DNA of 53,562 nt from Oscillospiraceae bacterium (GTDB lineage: Bacteria; Bacillota; Clostridia; Oscillospirales; Oscillospiraceae), in assembly GCA_018053145.1 (NCBI GenBank), contig JAGPMA010000010.1:1-53562 (forward strand), written 5' to 3'. Every line of letters starts with the position of its first letter. Position 1 is the first letter of the stretch. The notes beneath the pieces were generated by a model. The model was not told the origin of the DNA and ran no database searches. It saw only the letters and a program-made list of their open reading frames with translations. Shown one piece after another: positions 32,588-41,464 of this stretch. Made by a program: the position numbers and the translations under genes.

Positions 32588-33235
32588 TTATTTTTCAAAA
32601 AACGTGGCGGCGCTTGCCATGAGCCTTGCGCCATGACCTTCGAGCGCCTCAGGTGGCAGGCACAGCACCATGGTTACACATCCGCCCGCTGCAACCGGAA
32701 AAATATAAGCTCCCCATGATGTTCCGTCTGCTGTTTGACCCGACACAACTCGTGCTTTTCCGTTTTCCGTATAGTTTTCGCCCAAGTCCTCTGTCACAAG
32801 GTCAGATGTATAAAGTTCGAATATTCTAGCGGCTAAATCATCTTCCGTCATATCGCTGAAATATCGAATTTCCATAAAGGTGCTAACCTCGCCGCTGCCT
32901 GTGGGTACAATAACATAGCCGCCCTCAATAAAGGCAACGTCATACATTGAAGTGTCTATATAAATTCCCGCTTCGAGGTTTCCCCAGTCGTTGACCGAAA
33001 GGTCATACAGTTGCATCGTGACATTTTCGTCAATACCCTCGATTTGAACCACAAATTCTTTTTCCAAGGGGTAATCTGCGGCCTGCTGTGTCGGTACCGG
33101 CGCAGGTGTGGCTGTTTCCGTCTGAGCTTGTGTTGGTGCTGGCTTTGGCGTAACAACAACCTCTTTTCCGCATCCAGCCAAAAGGCTCGCAAGAAGGGCA
33201 ACAATGCAAATAAGCGCCAGATTTCTTTTTTTCAT
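32588..33235 (-). CDS. Lipoprotein of unknown function
   Basis: The 215-aa protein has signal 'LALICIVALLASLLAGC' with lipobox LAGC, a Pro/Thr/Gln-rich linker (~25-55), and a ~160-residue globular domain rich in beta strands and acidic residues. I do not recognise the family. SD GGGGGA precedes ATG 33235. It sits between gltX and ypeB on the same strand and is probably transcribed with one of them; 'ASAATFFEK' ends the protein. Confidence 0.8.
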   Translation of the reverse strand: MKKRNLALICIVALLASLLAGCGKEVVVTPKPAPTQAQTETATPAPVPTQQAADYPLEKEFVVQIEGIDENVTMQLYDLSVNDWGNLEAGIYIDTSMYDVAFIEGGYVIVPTGSGEVSTFMEIRYFSDMTEDDLAARIFELYTSDLVTEDLGENYTENGKARVVSGQTADGTSWGAYIFPVAAGGCVTMVLCLPPEALEGHGARLMASAATFFEK

Positions 33236-33266
33236 AGAATCCCCCAATCTAAATGCGCTACTCTTT

Positions 33267-34739
33267 TTATTTCAGCTTCTCAATTCCGAATTTCAAGCGT
33301 CTGATTGTTTCGTCCTTGCCGAGAATGTGGCAAATCTCGACCGCACCGCCGGGTGTAACGGTTTTTCCCGCAACCGCTATTCGTACAGGCCACATTAGCG
33401 TCGCATTCTTTGTTTCAAGCTTTTCCGCAAGCTCAATTAGCGTGCTGTGGATGTTTTCCTGCGTCCAGTCGGAAATGGCTTCCATTACCGGCAGCGCCTT
33501 GTTTAGCATATCTAGCGATATTTCGGCGTCGGTTTTGGATTTTTTATTCGTAAATAACTCAATATCGTAAGCAGGAAGCGCATCAAAAAAGTCAATTTTC
33601 TCCGGAATGTCCGTTAGCTTATCGGTGCGTGGCTGCAGAAGCGGCGCAAAGGCGGATATATCGATTGCGGGGTTCGTAACACTCTTTCGGATATACTGCG
33701 AGGCAATCTCTGTGAAGCGTTTGGGCGAGAGAGCCTTAATATATTCTGCGTTAAAGTAAGTCAGCTTTTCGATATCGAAAATAGCCGGTGATTTCGAAAT
33801 CCCCGAAATGTCAAACGCCTCGCAAAGCTCGGAAAGCGAATAGATTTCCTGTTCTCCTCCGGGACTCCAGCCCAAAAGAGCGACGTAATTTAAAATTGCG
33901 TCGGTCAAATAGCCCTGCGCGAGCAAATCCTCGTAGCTTGGATCTCCGTGGCGCTTTGACATTTTGTTGTGGTGGTCACGCATGACTGGAGAGCAGTGAA
34001 CATACTTGGGAATTTCCCAGTTAAAAGCCTCGTAAAGAAGATTGTACTTCGGCGCGGAGGCGAGATATTCGCTTCCCCTCACTACGTGCGTGATACCCAT
34101 AAGATGGTCGTCAATGACATTTGCAAAGTTATAGGTCGGCAGTCCGTCTGACTTTATCAGAACATTGTCGTCCAAAGTATCATTCGGAACGGTTATCTCG
34201 CCAAATATTTCATCGCGGAAGGTTGTTGTCCCCTCGCGCGGTATGCGCTGGCGAAGAACGAAAGGCTCGCCTGCCGCCGCTTTTGCATCGGATTCTTCCT
34301 TTGTAAGACGAGCGCATGGATTTTCAACCTTCTTGAACTCCTCGCTTTCCTGTTCAAGCTCTGCCTTCTGGCAGAAGCAGCGGTATGCTCCACCTTTTTC
34401 AAGTAAGAACTCGGCGTATTTCCCGTAAAGCTCGCGGCGCTCTGTCTGAATATATGGCCCGACAGGGCCGCCTATATCTGGGCCTTCGTCGTGGGTAAGA
34501 CCACAGTCCCTCATCGTTTTGTAGATGACATCAACAGCACCCTCAACAAGTCGTCCCTGGTCGGTGTCTTCGATGCGGAGAATGAATTTGCCCTTGCTTT
34601 TTTTTGCTATAAGATATGTGTATAGAGCCGTGCGCAAATTGCCAACGTGCATATATCCAGTGGGACTTGGCGCAAAGCGTGTCCTTGTTTCGCCGCACGG
34701 AATACGCGCTTCCATGTCCTCAAACCATTTCATGTCCAT
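33267..34739 (-). CDS. gltX: Glutamyl-tRNA synthetase
   Basis: Class I synthetase of 490 aa charging tRNA-Glu, and probably tRNA-Gln in this group. HIGH-type motif 'APSPTGYMHVGNLRTALY', then 'FILRIEDTDQGR', 'LPTYNFANVIDDH' and KMSKS-type 'NKMSKRHGD'. The best start is ATG 34739 after SD AAGGAG; the frame is open further upstream without an SD. No T-box leader is visible. Confidence 0.96.
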   Translation of the reverse strand: MDMKWFEDMEARIPCGETRTRFAPSPTGYMHVGNLRTALYTYLIAKKSKGKFILRIEDTDQGRLVEGAVDVIYKTMRDCGLTHDEGPDIGGPVGPYIQTERRELYGKYAEFLLEKGGAYRCFCQKAELEQESEEFKKVENPCARLTKEESDAKAAAGEPFVLRQRIPREGTTTFRDEIFGEITVPNDTLDDNVLIKSDGLPTYNFANVIDDHLMGITHVVRGSEYLASAPKYNLLYEAFNWEIPKYVHCSPVMRDHHNKMSKRHGDPSYEDLLAQGYLTDAILNYVALLGWSPGGEQEIYSLSELCEAFDISGISKSPAIFDIEKLTYFNAEYIKALSPKRFTEIASQYIRKSVTNPAIDISAFAPLLQPRTDKLTDIPEKIDFFDALPAYDIELFTNKKSKTDAEISLDMLNKALPVMEAISDWTQENIHSTLIELAEKLETKNATLMWPVRIAVAGKTVTPGGAVEICHILGKDETIRRLKFGIEKLK

Positions 34740-34806
34740 GCTTTTAATTTTCTCCTTATTGTCGCAAATATCTTTCCAAACAGTATAATATTTTAAATGA
34801 CAGGGA

Positions 34807-34836
34807 TTGTCAAGCCGTGACACTGCGTGATACAAT
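34807..34836 (+). promoter_or_regulatory. Sigma-A promoter of the aminotransferase operon
   Basis: TTGTCA (34807-34812), 18-nt spacer, TACAAT (34831-34836), about 40 nt before the ATG. Confidence 0.65.
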
Positions 34837-34876
34837 GATAAATTAGAATATCGTTTATTAATGTGAGGTAAAATCC

Positions 34877-36070
34877 ATGTCACACAATATTTCTGAAAAA
34901 ATGCTCGGGCTTACTCAACGAAATTCTATTGTTCGCGAGATGTTCGAGGAAGGTAATCGGCTTGCAGCTATTCACGGGCGGGAGAATGTATTTGATTTCA
35001 GTATCGGAAACCCCAACTTCCCTGCTCCGAACAAAGTTAAGGACGCTGCTATTGATATTCTCGAAAACGAGCCTTCAACAATGGTACACGGCTATATGTC
35101 CAACGCCGGTTATGCCGATGTTCGCAGTGCTGTTGCGGATTCTCTCAATAAGCGTTTCGGAACCGCCTTCGACTTATCCAACATCATTATGACCGTCGGC
35201 GCCGCGGGAGGCCTTAATGTCATTCTTAAAACTCTTTTAAATCCCGGCGATGAGGTACTTGCTTTAGCGCCCTATTTCCTCGAATACGGAAACTATGTTG
35301 CAAACTACGACGGAGTTTTGGTTGTAGTACCTGCTAACACAACGGATTTTCAGCCGGATGCAGAGAACATTGGCAAAGCTATTACGTCCAAAACAAAAGC
35401 GCTTATTATAAATTCACCCAACAACCCTACAGGAGTTATATATTCCGAGGAAACCCTAAAGAAGATATCTGCCGTTCTTGAGGCAAAACAAAAGGAATAC
35501 GGTCATTCGATATTCATTCTTGCCGACGAGCCCTATAGAGAGCTGTGCTATGACGGGACGGAGGTTCCATGGCTTACGAAGTTCTATCGCAACACGATTG
35601 TGAGCTATTCCTGGTCAAAGTCCCTTTCTCTCCCCGGGGAACGCATCGGCTATCTTGTCGTTCCCTCGGAAGCTGACGACTCTGCCCTAATATTTGAGGC
35701 CGCCTCAATTGCAAACCGTGTTTTGGGCTTTGTCAACGCGCCCTCCCTCATGCAGAGAGTGGTTATGCGCTGCCTTGACGAAAGAACGGATATCGCAGCC
35801 TACGATAACAATCGCAAGCTGCTTTATAACGGTCTAAAGGCCGCTGGTTTTGAATGTGCATATCCTCAGGGTACGTTCTACATGTGGGTCAAGACTCCCT
35901 GCGACGACAAAGAGTTCTGCAATATTGCAAAGAAGCACTTCATCCTTGTTGTGCCGGGCTCCTCTTTTGCCTGCGCAGGCTATGTCAGAATCGCATACTG
36001 CGTTAGTCCTCAAACCATTGAAGGCTCACTCCAGGGCTTTAAAAAAATCGCTGAAGAGCTTTCACTATAA
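34877..36070 (+). CDS. Pyridoxal-phosphate aminotransferase (class I/II, aspartate aminotransferase-like)
   Basis: A 397-aa fold-type I enzyme. Visible landmarks: 'DFSIGNPNFPAPNKV', 'TVGAAGGLNVILKTLLNPGD', 'INSPNNPTGVIYS', 'ILADEPYRELCYDG', the PLP lysine in 'SYSWSKSLSLPGERIGYL' and the C-terminal Arg in 'GYVRIAYCVS'. It is closest to the AspB-like group; the amino acid substrate cannot be fixed. trpS follows 22 nt downstream. Confidence 0.93.
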   Translation: MSHNISEKMLGLTQRNSIVREMFEEGNRLAAIHGRENVFDFSIGNPNFPAPNKVKDAAIDILENEPSTMVHGYMSNAGYADVRSAVADSLNKRFGTAFDLSNIIMTVGAAGGLNVILKTLLNPGDEVLALAPYFLEYGNYVANYDGVLVVVPANTTDFQPDAENIGKAITSKTKALIINSPNNPTGVIYSEETLKKISAVLEAKQKEYGHSIFILADEPYRELCYDGTEVPWLTKFYRNTIVSYSWSKSLSLPGERIGYLVVPSEADDSALIFEAASIANRVLGFVNAPSLMQRVVMRCLDERTDIAAYDNNRKLLYNGLKAAGFECAYPQGTFYMWVKTPCDDKEFCNIAKKHFILVVPGSSFACAGYVRIAYCVSPQTIEGSLQGFKKIAEELSL

Positions 36071-36092
36071 CAAAATGAAGGAATTTTCTCAA

Positions 36093-37103
36093 ATGGAAGA
36101 AAAAGCAATCGAAAAGAAGACTATTTTTAGCGGAATCCAACCCTCTGGCGACCTTACCCTCGGGTCATATCTCGGCGCAATAAAAAACTGGGTGGAGCTT
36201 TCCGATACCTATAATTGCTATTACTGCATTGTAGATATGCACGCTATTACCTCGCGCCAAAACCCGGCGGAGCTTCGCCGCCGTGCGCTTAACCAGCTTG
36301 CTCAATATATCGCTTGCGGCCTGAATCCTCAGAAAAACACAATTTTCATTCAAAGTCACGTTTCCGCTCATGCGGAGCTTGCGTGGATTTTAAACTGCTA
36401 TACTATGTTCGGCGAGCTTTCCCGCATGACACAGTTCAAGGACAAGAGCGCGAAAAACGCCGACAACATCAACGCCGGTCTCTTTACCTATCCTGCATTG
36501 ATGGCGGCTGACATTTTGCTTTATCAAACAGACCTAGTTCCCGTTGGTGAGGACCAAAAGCAGCACGTTGAGCTCACTCGTGACATTGCCACTCGTTTCA
36601 ACGGGGTTTACGGGGATGTCTTCAAAATGCCTGAGCCCTTTATCCCAAAGGTCGGCGCACGCATAATGAGCCTGACTTCCCCCGAGAGCAAAATGTCGAA
36701 GTCCGATAAAGACCCCGGCGGCTGTATATATCTTATGCAAAAGCCAGACGAAATAATGCGCGCCTTCAAGCGTGCAGTGACAGACAGTGAAACCTGCGTG
36801 CGCTTTGATACGTCTAATAAACCCGGAGTATCAAACCTTATGCAGATATATTCTGTTGCAACAGGTCTTAGTTTTGAAGAAATCGAGCGCGAATTCGACG
36901 GCAAGGGCTACGGCGACTTCAAGCCAAAGGTCGGTGAGGCCGTTGTGGAGCTATTACGCCCCATTCGCGAGGAGGCCGAGCGCTTGATAACAGACAAGGC
37001 CTACCTTGAAAGCATCTACAAGGAAGGTGCAGACAAGGCTTCACGTGCCGCCGCCCGAACACTCAGAAAAGTTCAAAAGAAAATCGGTTTCGTAGAAAGA
37101 TAG
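36093..37103 (+). CDS. trpS: Tryptophanyl-tRNA synthetase
   Basis: Class I synthetase of 336 aa. HIGH-like motif 'SGIQPSGDLTLGSYLGA', 'ADILLYQTDLVPVGEDQKQH', and KMSKS in 'PESKMSKSDKDP'. I set ATG 36093 because SD AAGGAA is 9 nt before it; ATG 36075 is an alternative adding six residues. No T-box is seen; it is probably transcribed with the aminotransferase gene. Confidence 0.96.
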   Translation: MEEKAIEKKTIFSGIQPSGDLTLGSYLGAIKNWVELSDTYNCYYCIVDMHAITSRQNPAELRRRALNQLAQYIACGLNPQKNTIFIQSHVSAHAELAWILNCYTMFGELSRMTQFKDKSAKNADNINAGLFTYPALMAADILLYQTDLVPVGEDQKQHVELTRDIATRFNGVYGDVFKMPEPFIPKVGARIMSLTSPESKMSKSDKDPGGCIYLMQKPDEIMRAFKRAVTDSETCVRFDTSNKPGVSNLMQIYSVATGLSFEEIEREFDGKGYGDFKPKVGEAVVELLRPIREEAERLITDKAYLESIYKEGADKASRAAARTLRKVQKKIGFVER

Positions 37104-37164
37104 TTTTTCAAAAAATAATACTTTAATTGCAGGGTTTCCCACGCAGTGAAAGGATAGTTTTGTT

Positions 37165-38316
37165 ATGCCCATTAATTCAGAGCTTGCCATAAAAATTCTA
37201 ATAACCATAGGGGTTGCATTGATTATAAGCTTTGCGGCCACTCCGATAGTCAAAACCTTCGCTCAAAAGGTCGGTGCGATGGACGTGCCGGGTGAAGCGC
37301 GAAGAGTACACGACCACCCTATCCCCCGCATGGGCGGACTTGCAATTTTTCTCGGTTTCCTTTTCAGCGTCCTGCTTTTCGCGGATATAAACCGCCAAAT
37401 GCAAGGAATCCTTCTCGGCTGCGTAATCATCGTTGCAACCGGAGCGATTGACGATATTATTTCGTTGAATGCTTGGGTAAAGCTTCTCATGCAGATAATT
37501 GCGGCTGTCGTTGCCGTTCTGCATGGTGTTGAAATCAATGTTCTGGCAAATCCCGCTCTGTGGAGCTCAAAGGAATATCTCATTTTGGGTGGCTTGTCCG
37601 TTCCGATAACCATCCTTTGGATTGTGGGTATCACAAATTCCGTCAACCTTATTGACGGGCTCGACGGGCTGGCCGTCGGAGTATCCACCATCAGCAGTAT
37701 TACAATGCTGGTTATCGCCCTTGTCGTATCGGATAGCAGCGTTGCGATTGTCCTCGCTGCGCTTGTCGGCGCCTGCATCGGCTTCATGCCCTACAATCTT
37801 AACCCCGCAAAAATATTTATGGGTGACACCGGAGCGCTTCTTCTTGGCTATGTGCTTGCCACCATGTCCATTTTAGGTCTTTTTAAGTTCTATGCTGTCG
37901 TGTCCTTTGCCGTTCCGCTTCTTGCCGTTGCCGTTCCGCTTTTTGATACAGTCTTCGCCTTTTGCCGACGTCTATTTAAGGGGCAAAGCCCTTTCCACGC
38001 CGACAGAGGTCATTTTCACCACCGCCTAATTGACATGGGCTTAAGCCAAAAACAGGCAGTCGCGGTTCTGTATTCCATCAGCGGAATTTTAGGCCTTGCC
38101 GCTGTTCTAATTACAACAAGCGGTGAGATAAAAGCGCTCATTGTTATTATCGGTTTCTGTCTTTGTGCAATGCTTTGGGCCTTTGTTTACGGAAAATTTC
38201 ACACCACCGTAAGCGGAAGCCACCCAAAAGCTTCACAAAATGCGGAAACGTGCTCCGAAACATCAGAAGCGCCCACCACTTCAATTTTGGCGGAGGACGA
38301 TGATGAAACAAATTAA
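37165..38316 (+). CDS. tagO: Undecaprenyl-phosphate GlcNAc-1-phosphate transferase (TagO/WecA/MraY family)
   Basis: A 383-aa polytopic enzyme that starts teichoic acid or surface-polymer synthesis by loading GlcNAc-1-P on undecaprenyl phosphate. Conserved loops: 'RRVHDHPIPRMGG', 'GAIDDIISLNAWVKLL', 'NSVNLIDGLDGLAVG', 'NPAKIFMGDTGAL', and the WecA-type His loop 'FHADRGHFHHRLIDMGLS'. About ten spans. Its end overlaps the mnaA start, so the two enzymes of the linkage pathway are coupled. Confidence 0.94.
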   Translation: MPINSELAIKILITIGVALIISFAATPIVKTFAQKVGAMDVPGEARRVHDHPIPRMGGLAIFLGFLFSVLLFADINRQMQGILLGCVIIVATGAIDDIISLNAWVKLLMQIIAAVVAVLHGVEINVLANPALWSSKEYLILGGLSVPITILWIVGITNSVNLIDGLDGLAVGVSTISSITMLVIALVVSDSSVAIVLAALVGACIGFMPYNLNPAKIFMGDTGALLLGYVLATMSILGLFKFYAVVSFAVPLLAVAVPLFDTVFAFCRRLFKGQSPFHADRGHFHHRLIDMGLSQKQAVAVLYSISGILGLAAVLITTSGEIKALIVIIGFCLCAMLWAFVYGKFHTTVSGSHPKASQNAETCSETSEAPTTSILAEDDDETN

Positions 38317-39448
38317 AATTATGATGGTTTTCGGCACAAGACCGGAAGCCATAAAAATGGCTCCTCTTTATCTTGAGCTTCAGCGCCGCCCCGAAATTAA
38401 GTGTCTTGCCTGTGTCACCGCCCAACATCGCAAAATGCTCGACGATGTCTTAACTTGCTTCGGCATTAAGCCGGACTATGACCTCGATTTGATGAAGCAG
38501 GGACAAACGCTTTCATACATCACAAGCAGCGTTCTAAACGGCCTTGGCGAGATTCTTGCTCAGGTAAAGCCCGACCTAGTGCTTGTACACGGAGACACAA
38601 CCACCGCCTTTGCCGCTGCTTTGAGCGCATTTTACGAGCGCATACCAGTTGGCCACGTCGAAGCCGGTCTTCGCACCTATGACCGCTATTCGCCGTATCC
38701 GGAGGAAATGAACCGCGCGCTTGTCGGAAGGCTTGCCGAATATCATTTTGCCCCCACCTCACATAACGCGCAAAACCTTATGAACGAAGGCATATCCGAT
38801 AATATCTTCATTACGGGCAATACTGTAATCGACGCAATGAAATATACTGTCGGCGACGGTTCTTTCAAAACAGCGGAGCTTAACAGCATCGACTTCAGCA
38901 CACACCGCGTAATAGCCATGACCTGCCACCGCCGTGAAAACTACGGTGAGCCGATGGAAAGCATCTTCCGTGCTGTCAGGCGATTTGCAGAAAGCTTTGA
39001 AGATGTTTCAATTGTCTACCCCGTGCATTTAAGTCCAAATGTTCGTGATACCGCGAAGCGCCTTTTGAGCGGTGTTCCAAATATACACCTTATTGAGCCT
39101 CTCGACGCAATGGAAATGCACCGCCTTATGTCAAAAAGTTTTTTTGTCATGACAGACAGCGGAGGTTTGCAGGAGGAAGCTCCTGCCCTGGGAAAGCCTG
39201 TTTTGGTAATGCGAAAGGAAACGGAAAGGCCCGAAGCAGTCAAGGCCGGAACAGTCGAGCTTGCCGGCGTTGACGAAAACCGAATTTATGAACTTGCTTG
39301 TGAACTGCTTAATAACAACAGCGTTTATAACCGTATGGCGAAGGCTGTCAATCCCTATGGCGACGGAGACGCCTGTTCCCGTATTGCAGATGCCATACTT
39401 TTCAGTTTTGGCGCAAACGATAAGCGCCCGGAGGATTTTCGTCCATGA
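38303..39448 (+). CDS. wecB: UDP-N-acetylglucosamine 2-epimerase
   Basis: It interconverts UDP-GlcNAc and UDP-ManNAc. The 381-aa protein begins 'IMMVFGTRPEAIKMAPL', with 'VHGDTTTAFAAALSAFY', 'PVGHVEAGLRTYDRYSPYPE', 'TCHRRENYGEPM' and 'LMSKSFFVMTDSGGLQEEAP'. ATG 38303 has the best SD spacing (GGAGG); ATG 38300 is one codon earlier. It supplies the donor for the TagA-type enzyme at 4818. In Bacillus it is called mnaA. Confidence 0.95.
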   Translation: MKQIKIMMVFGTRPEAIKMAPLYLELQRRPEIKCLACVTAQHRKMLDDVLTCFGIKPDYDLDLMKQGQTLSYITSSVLNGLGEILAQVKPDLVLVHGDTTTAFAAALSAFYERIPVGHVEAGLRTYDRYSPYPEEMNRALVGRLAEYHFAPTSHNAQNLMNEGISDNIFITGNTVIDAMKYTVGDGSFKTAELNSIDFSTHRVIAMTCHRRENYGEPMESIFRAVRRFAESFEDVSIVYPVHLSPNVRDTAKRLLSGVPNIHLIEPLDAMEMHRLMSKSFFVMTDSGGLQEEAPALGKPVLVMRKETERPEAVKAGTVELAGVDENRIYELACELLNNNSVYNRMAKAVNPYGDGDACSRIADAILFSFGANDKRPEDFRP

Positions 39449-40164
39449 GAAAGCGGATACTTTTCGTATGCGTTGCCATTGCAATTATCGCGGCAATTGT
39501 AATTCTGATAAAAGCAATAGGCTCTACAGACAATCCCCACGCAATCACCATACCCTCTCCTGCGGCGGAAAGCGGCGGATATATCGGCGATGATGGGGTT
39601 AATCGTGTAGAGGTAAATCCCGAAACGGTTAAGGTCGTTTTGGGAACTTTGTCGCGCGCCGAAAGCTTTTCGCGCACTTACACAGTCAAAAACTACTGGA
39701 ACGGCGGAGAAAGCGAAGACACCCTCAGCTATTGGCAAAAAGGCAGCAATATCAGGATAAATATTAAGCGGAACAATACTGTTCGCAACATCTTGGTATT
39801 AGAAAACGACTTGTACGTCTGGTATGATGGCTCCTCCGGCGTATTAAAATCAACGCTTTCTAAAAGCGATGTTGCAAGGGAGGTCGATATGTTCTCCGGG
39901 CTTGTCACCTATGAGGACATAAAGGAAATACCGCAGGAGGACATCCTCAATGCGGGTTATACTGAGCATTCGGGTCAAGCCTGCATATATTGCGAATATA
40001 AAAGCGGTGAGCTTAACTATGTAAAACGTCTTTATGTTTCAAACGACACAGGTCTTCTCGTATCCCTCGAAAAATACGACGGTGATACTCTGATATACTC
40101 GATGGAGTCTGTTTCTATTGAGCTTTCAACTCCGTCAGATAACATATTTCAAATTCCGTCCTAA
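39445..40164 (+). CDS. Membrane-anchored protein of unknown function (possible LolA-like fold)
   Basis: A 239-aa protein with one N-terminal hydrophobic span ('RILFVCVAIAIIAAIVILI') and no lipobox, so it is probably membrane anchored and extracellular. The rest is beta-rich ('YTVKNYWNGGESEDTLSYWQ', 'VRNILVLENDLYVWYDG', 'YCEYKSGELNYVKRLYVSND'), like LolA-type lipid-binding barrels; that is only a resemblance. It overlaps wecB by 4 bp, so it may assist surface polymer assembly. Confidence 0.75.
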   Translation: MRKRILFVCVAIAIIAAIVILIKAIGSTDNPHAITIPSPAAESGGYIGDDGVNRVEVNPETVKVVLGTLSRAESFSRTYTVKNYWNGGESEDTLSYWQKGSNIRINIKRNNTVRNILVLENDLYVWYDGSSGVLKSTLSKSDVAREVDMFSGLVTYEDIKEIPQEDILNAGYTEHSGQACIYCEYKSGELNYVKRLYVSNDTGLLVSLEKYDGDTLIYSMESVSIELSTPSDNIFQIPS

Positions 40165-40586
40165 AGAAAGAGCATCGCTCCAGCAATCAGCAAAAATTCA
40201 ACGTCCCCGCTCTCGCGGTATAATAGATATAGAAATGCGACAAGCATAATATCCTCAAGCTCGAGATTCGACAAACTGAATTTTGAGAGTATGCCGCCCA
40301 GTCCCCCGCTTCCGCCAAGCAAACCCCCAAGTCTGCCTTTGGTTTCGCCGTGCGCGCCGCCAAGCCCGCCGAGCAGACCGCTAAGACCACCAAGGCCGCC
40401 AAGACCACCAAGGCCGCCCAAGCCTTTAAGTGCGCTGAGTCCCCCAAGAATCCCCGACTGACCCGACGGCACTTTTACTTCTTCTGCGCTTTCAGCATCG
40501 GTAAATAACGGAGGCAACTGATACATGACAGGCTCTGCATCCGGCACTCTTTCAAATCTGCCGGTATTGCCGTCATATCTGTTCAT
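40161..40586 (-). CDS. Gly/Leu-repeat protein with hydrophobic C-terminus, cassette gene 3
   Basis: A 141-aa protein of unknown function. Residues ~45-105 consist of GLGG-type repeats. The C-terminus 'EDIMLVAFLYLLYRESGDVE' plus 'FLLIAGAMLFL' matches a hydrophobic tail I recall from many short clostridial proteins linked to spores. Last gene of a three-gene minus-strand set; it starts 5 nt after its upstream neighbour. Its end overlaps the convergent 39445 gene by 4 bp. Part of the repeat is an exact 18-bp tandem duplication. Confidence 0.75.
   Translation of the reverse strand: MNRYDGNTGRFERVPDAEPVMYQLPPLFTDAESAEEVKVPSGQSGILGGLSALKGLGGLGGLGGLGGLSGLLGGLGGAHGETKGRLGGLLGGSGGLGGILSKFSLSNLELEDIMLVAFLYLLYRESGDVEFLLIAGAMLFL
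40383..40418 (-). repeat. 18-bp tandem repeat inside the Gly/Leu-rich gene
   Basis: AAGACCACCAAGGCCGCC occurs twice head to tail (40383-40400, 40401-40418), encoding GGLGGL units. It is a likely slippage site. Confidence 0.85.
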
Positions 40587-40590
40587 TTTT

Positions 40591-41073
40591 CTAACCTCCT
40601 TTTTTTAACACCGTGGCTCCCGCCACTCCTGCAACGCGCATTACCTTTGCAAACACGACTGCTTTTTCAAGCTTATACCTTCTTTTTTCGGAGAGATACG
40701 GTCCTAAAGCCTCGAACAGTTCCTTCTTGTCGTTCCTTGCGCCAGTCGGACTGCTAACCAAGTTTTTAACTATTGGGCTGCCAATCAGCTTTTGCAAGCT
40801 TGGGCTGCCCATAAGCTTTTGTATTACACCGCTTCCCAGTATGCTTTGCAGCCCTCCCTCGCCCATCAAATTCCCAGCAGTGGAAGCCAAGCCATCCCCT
40901 TTTAATCCGGAAAGAATGCTTTCCAAGGACGGTGCCGCTTGTTCAACCGAATTAGGCGGGGCTGCGCCTGAGCCGCTCTCCGGCCCCATTATTTTCCCCG
41001 CCATCTCCATTATTTTCTTCATTTCCTCCGGATTTGAGAGTATACCGTTTATCATTCCTTCCAAATCACTCAT
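40591..41073 (-). CDS. Unknown protein, cassette gene 2
   Basis: A 160-aa protein. The N-terminus 'MINGILSNPEEMKKIMEMAG' is helical; the middle is Ser/Gly/Leu-rich with two similar units, 'VIQKLMGSPSLQKLIGSPIV'. The C-terminal ~45 residues, 'KKELFEALGPYLSEKRRYKL'...'AVVFAKVMRVAG', form the conserved part and resemble Bacillus YqfQ/VrrA-like proteins in flavour. No signal peptide. Function unknown; probably spore-related by analogy. Confidence 0.75.
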   Translation of the reverse strand: MSDLEGMINGILSNPEEMKKIMEMAGKIMGPESGSGAAPPNSVEQAAPSLESILSGLKGDGLASTAGNLMGEGGLQSILGSGVIQKLMGSPSLQKLIGSPIVKNLVSSPTGARNDKKELFEALGPYLSEKRRYKLEKAVVFAKVMRVAGVAGATVLKKGG

Positions 41074-41091
41074 GATGCTACCCTCCGATTC

Positions 41092-41334
41092 TTATTTTTT
41101 TCCAAAGCTATCGCTGATTTTTTTTGCAAGAGCTTTGCCCTCATCGGTGGATAACACCTGACTGAGAATACGGTTCATGGTGTCATTGTCGCCCTCCGCG
41201 ACAGCTTTTTTCAGCGCGTTTCCGTCCACCATATTCCCAATTTTCTTGCCCTCGGCGGAGTTTATGACGTTTTTTAACTCGCCCGCCTTTCCGCCTTTTA
41301 ATAGTTCCTTGCTCATTTTCCCAAAATCGCTCAT
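41092..41334 (-). CDS. Small helical protein, cassette gene 1
   Basis: An 80-aa protein beginning 'MSDFGKMSKELLKGGKAG', Lys/Asp-rich, with 'NDTMNRILSQVLSTDEGKAL' near the end. I chose ATG 41334 because SD GGAGGTG precedes it at a good distance. No known family recognised. First of three consecutive unknown genes with short gaps (18 and 4 nt). Confidence 0.75.
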   Translation of the reverse strand: MSDFGKMSKELLKGGKAGELKNVINSAEGKKIGNMVDGNALKKAVAEGDNDTMNRILSQVLSTDEGKALAKKISDSFGKK

Positions 41335-41464
41335 TCCGGCACCTCCCATAAATACTCTTTCAGTTCAGTATATTCAAATTATCCGATGCCGTTACATTTA
41401 GGACAGTGTCGGCATAATTTTGCTGTTATTTCAAAACGCTTTGTCTTCAAAAGGAGATTTTATT

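Noticed and set aside
34740-36092. T-box leaders for gltX or trpS
   Set aside because: The leaders are too short, and no T-box consensus or following terminator is visible.
40383-40418. CRISPR-like repeat
   Set aside because: Two contiguous coding repeats without spacers; explained by GLGG protein repeats.
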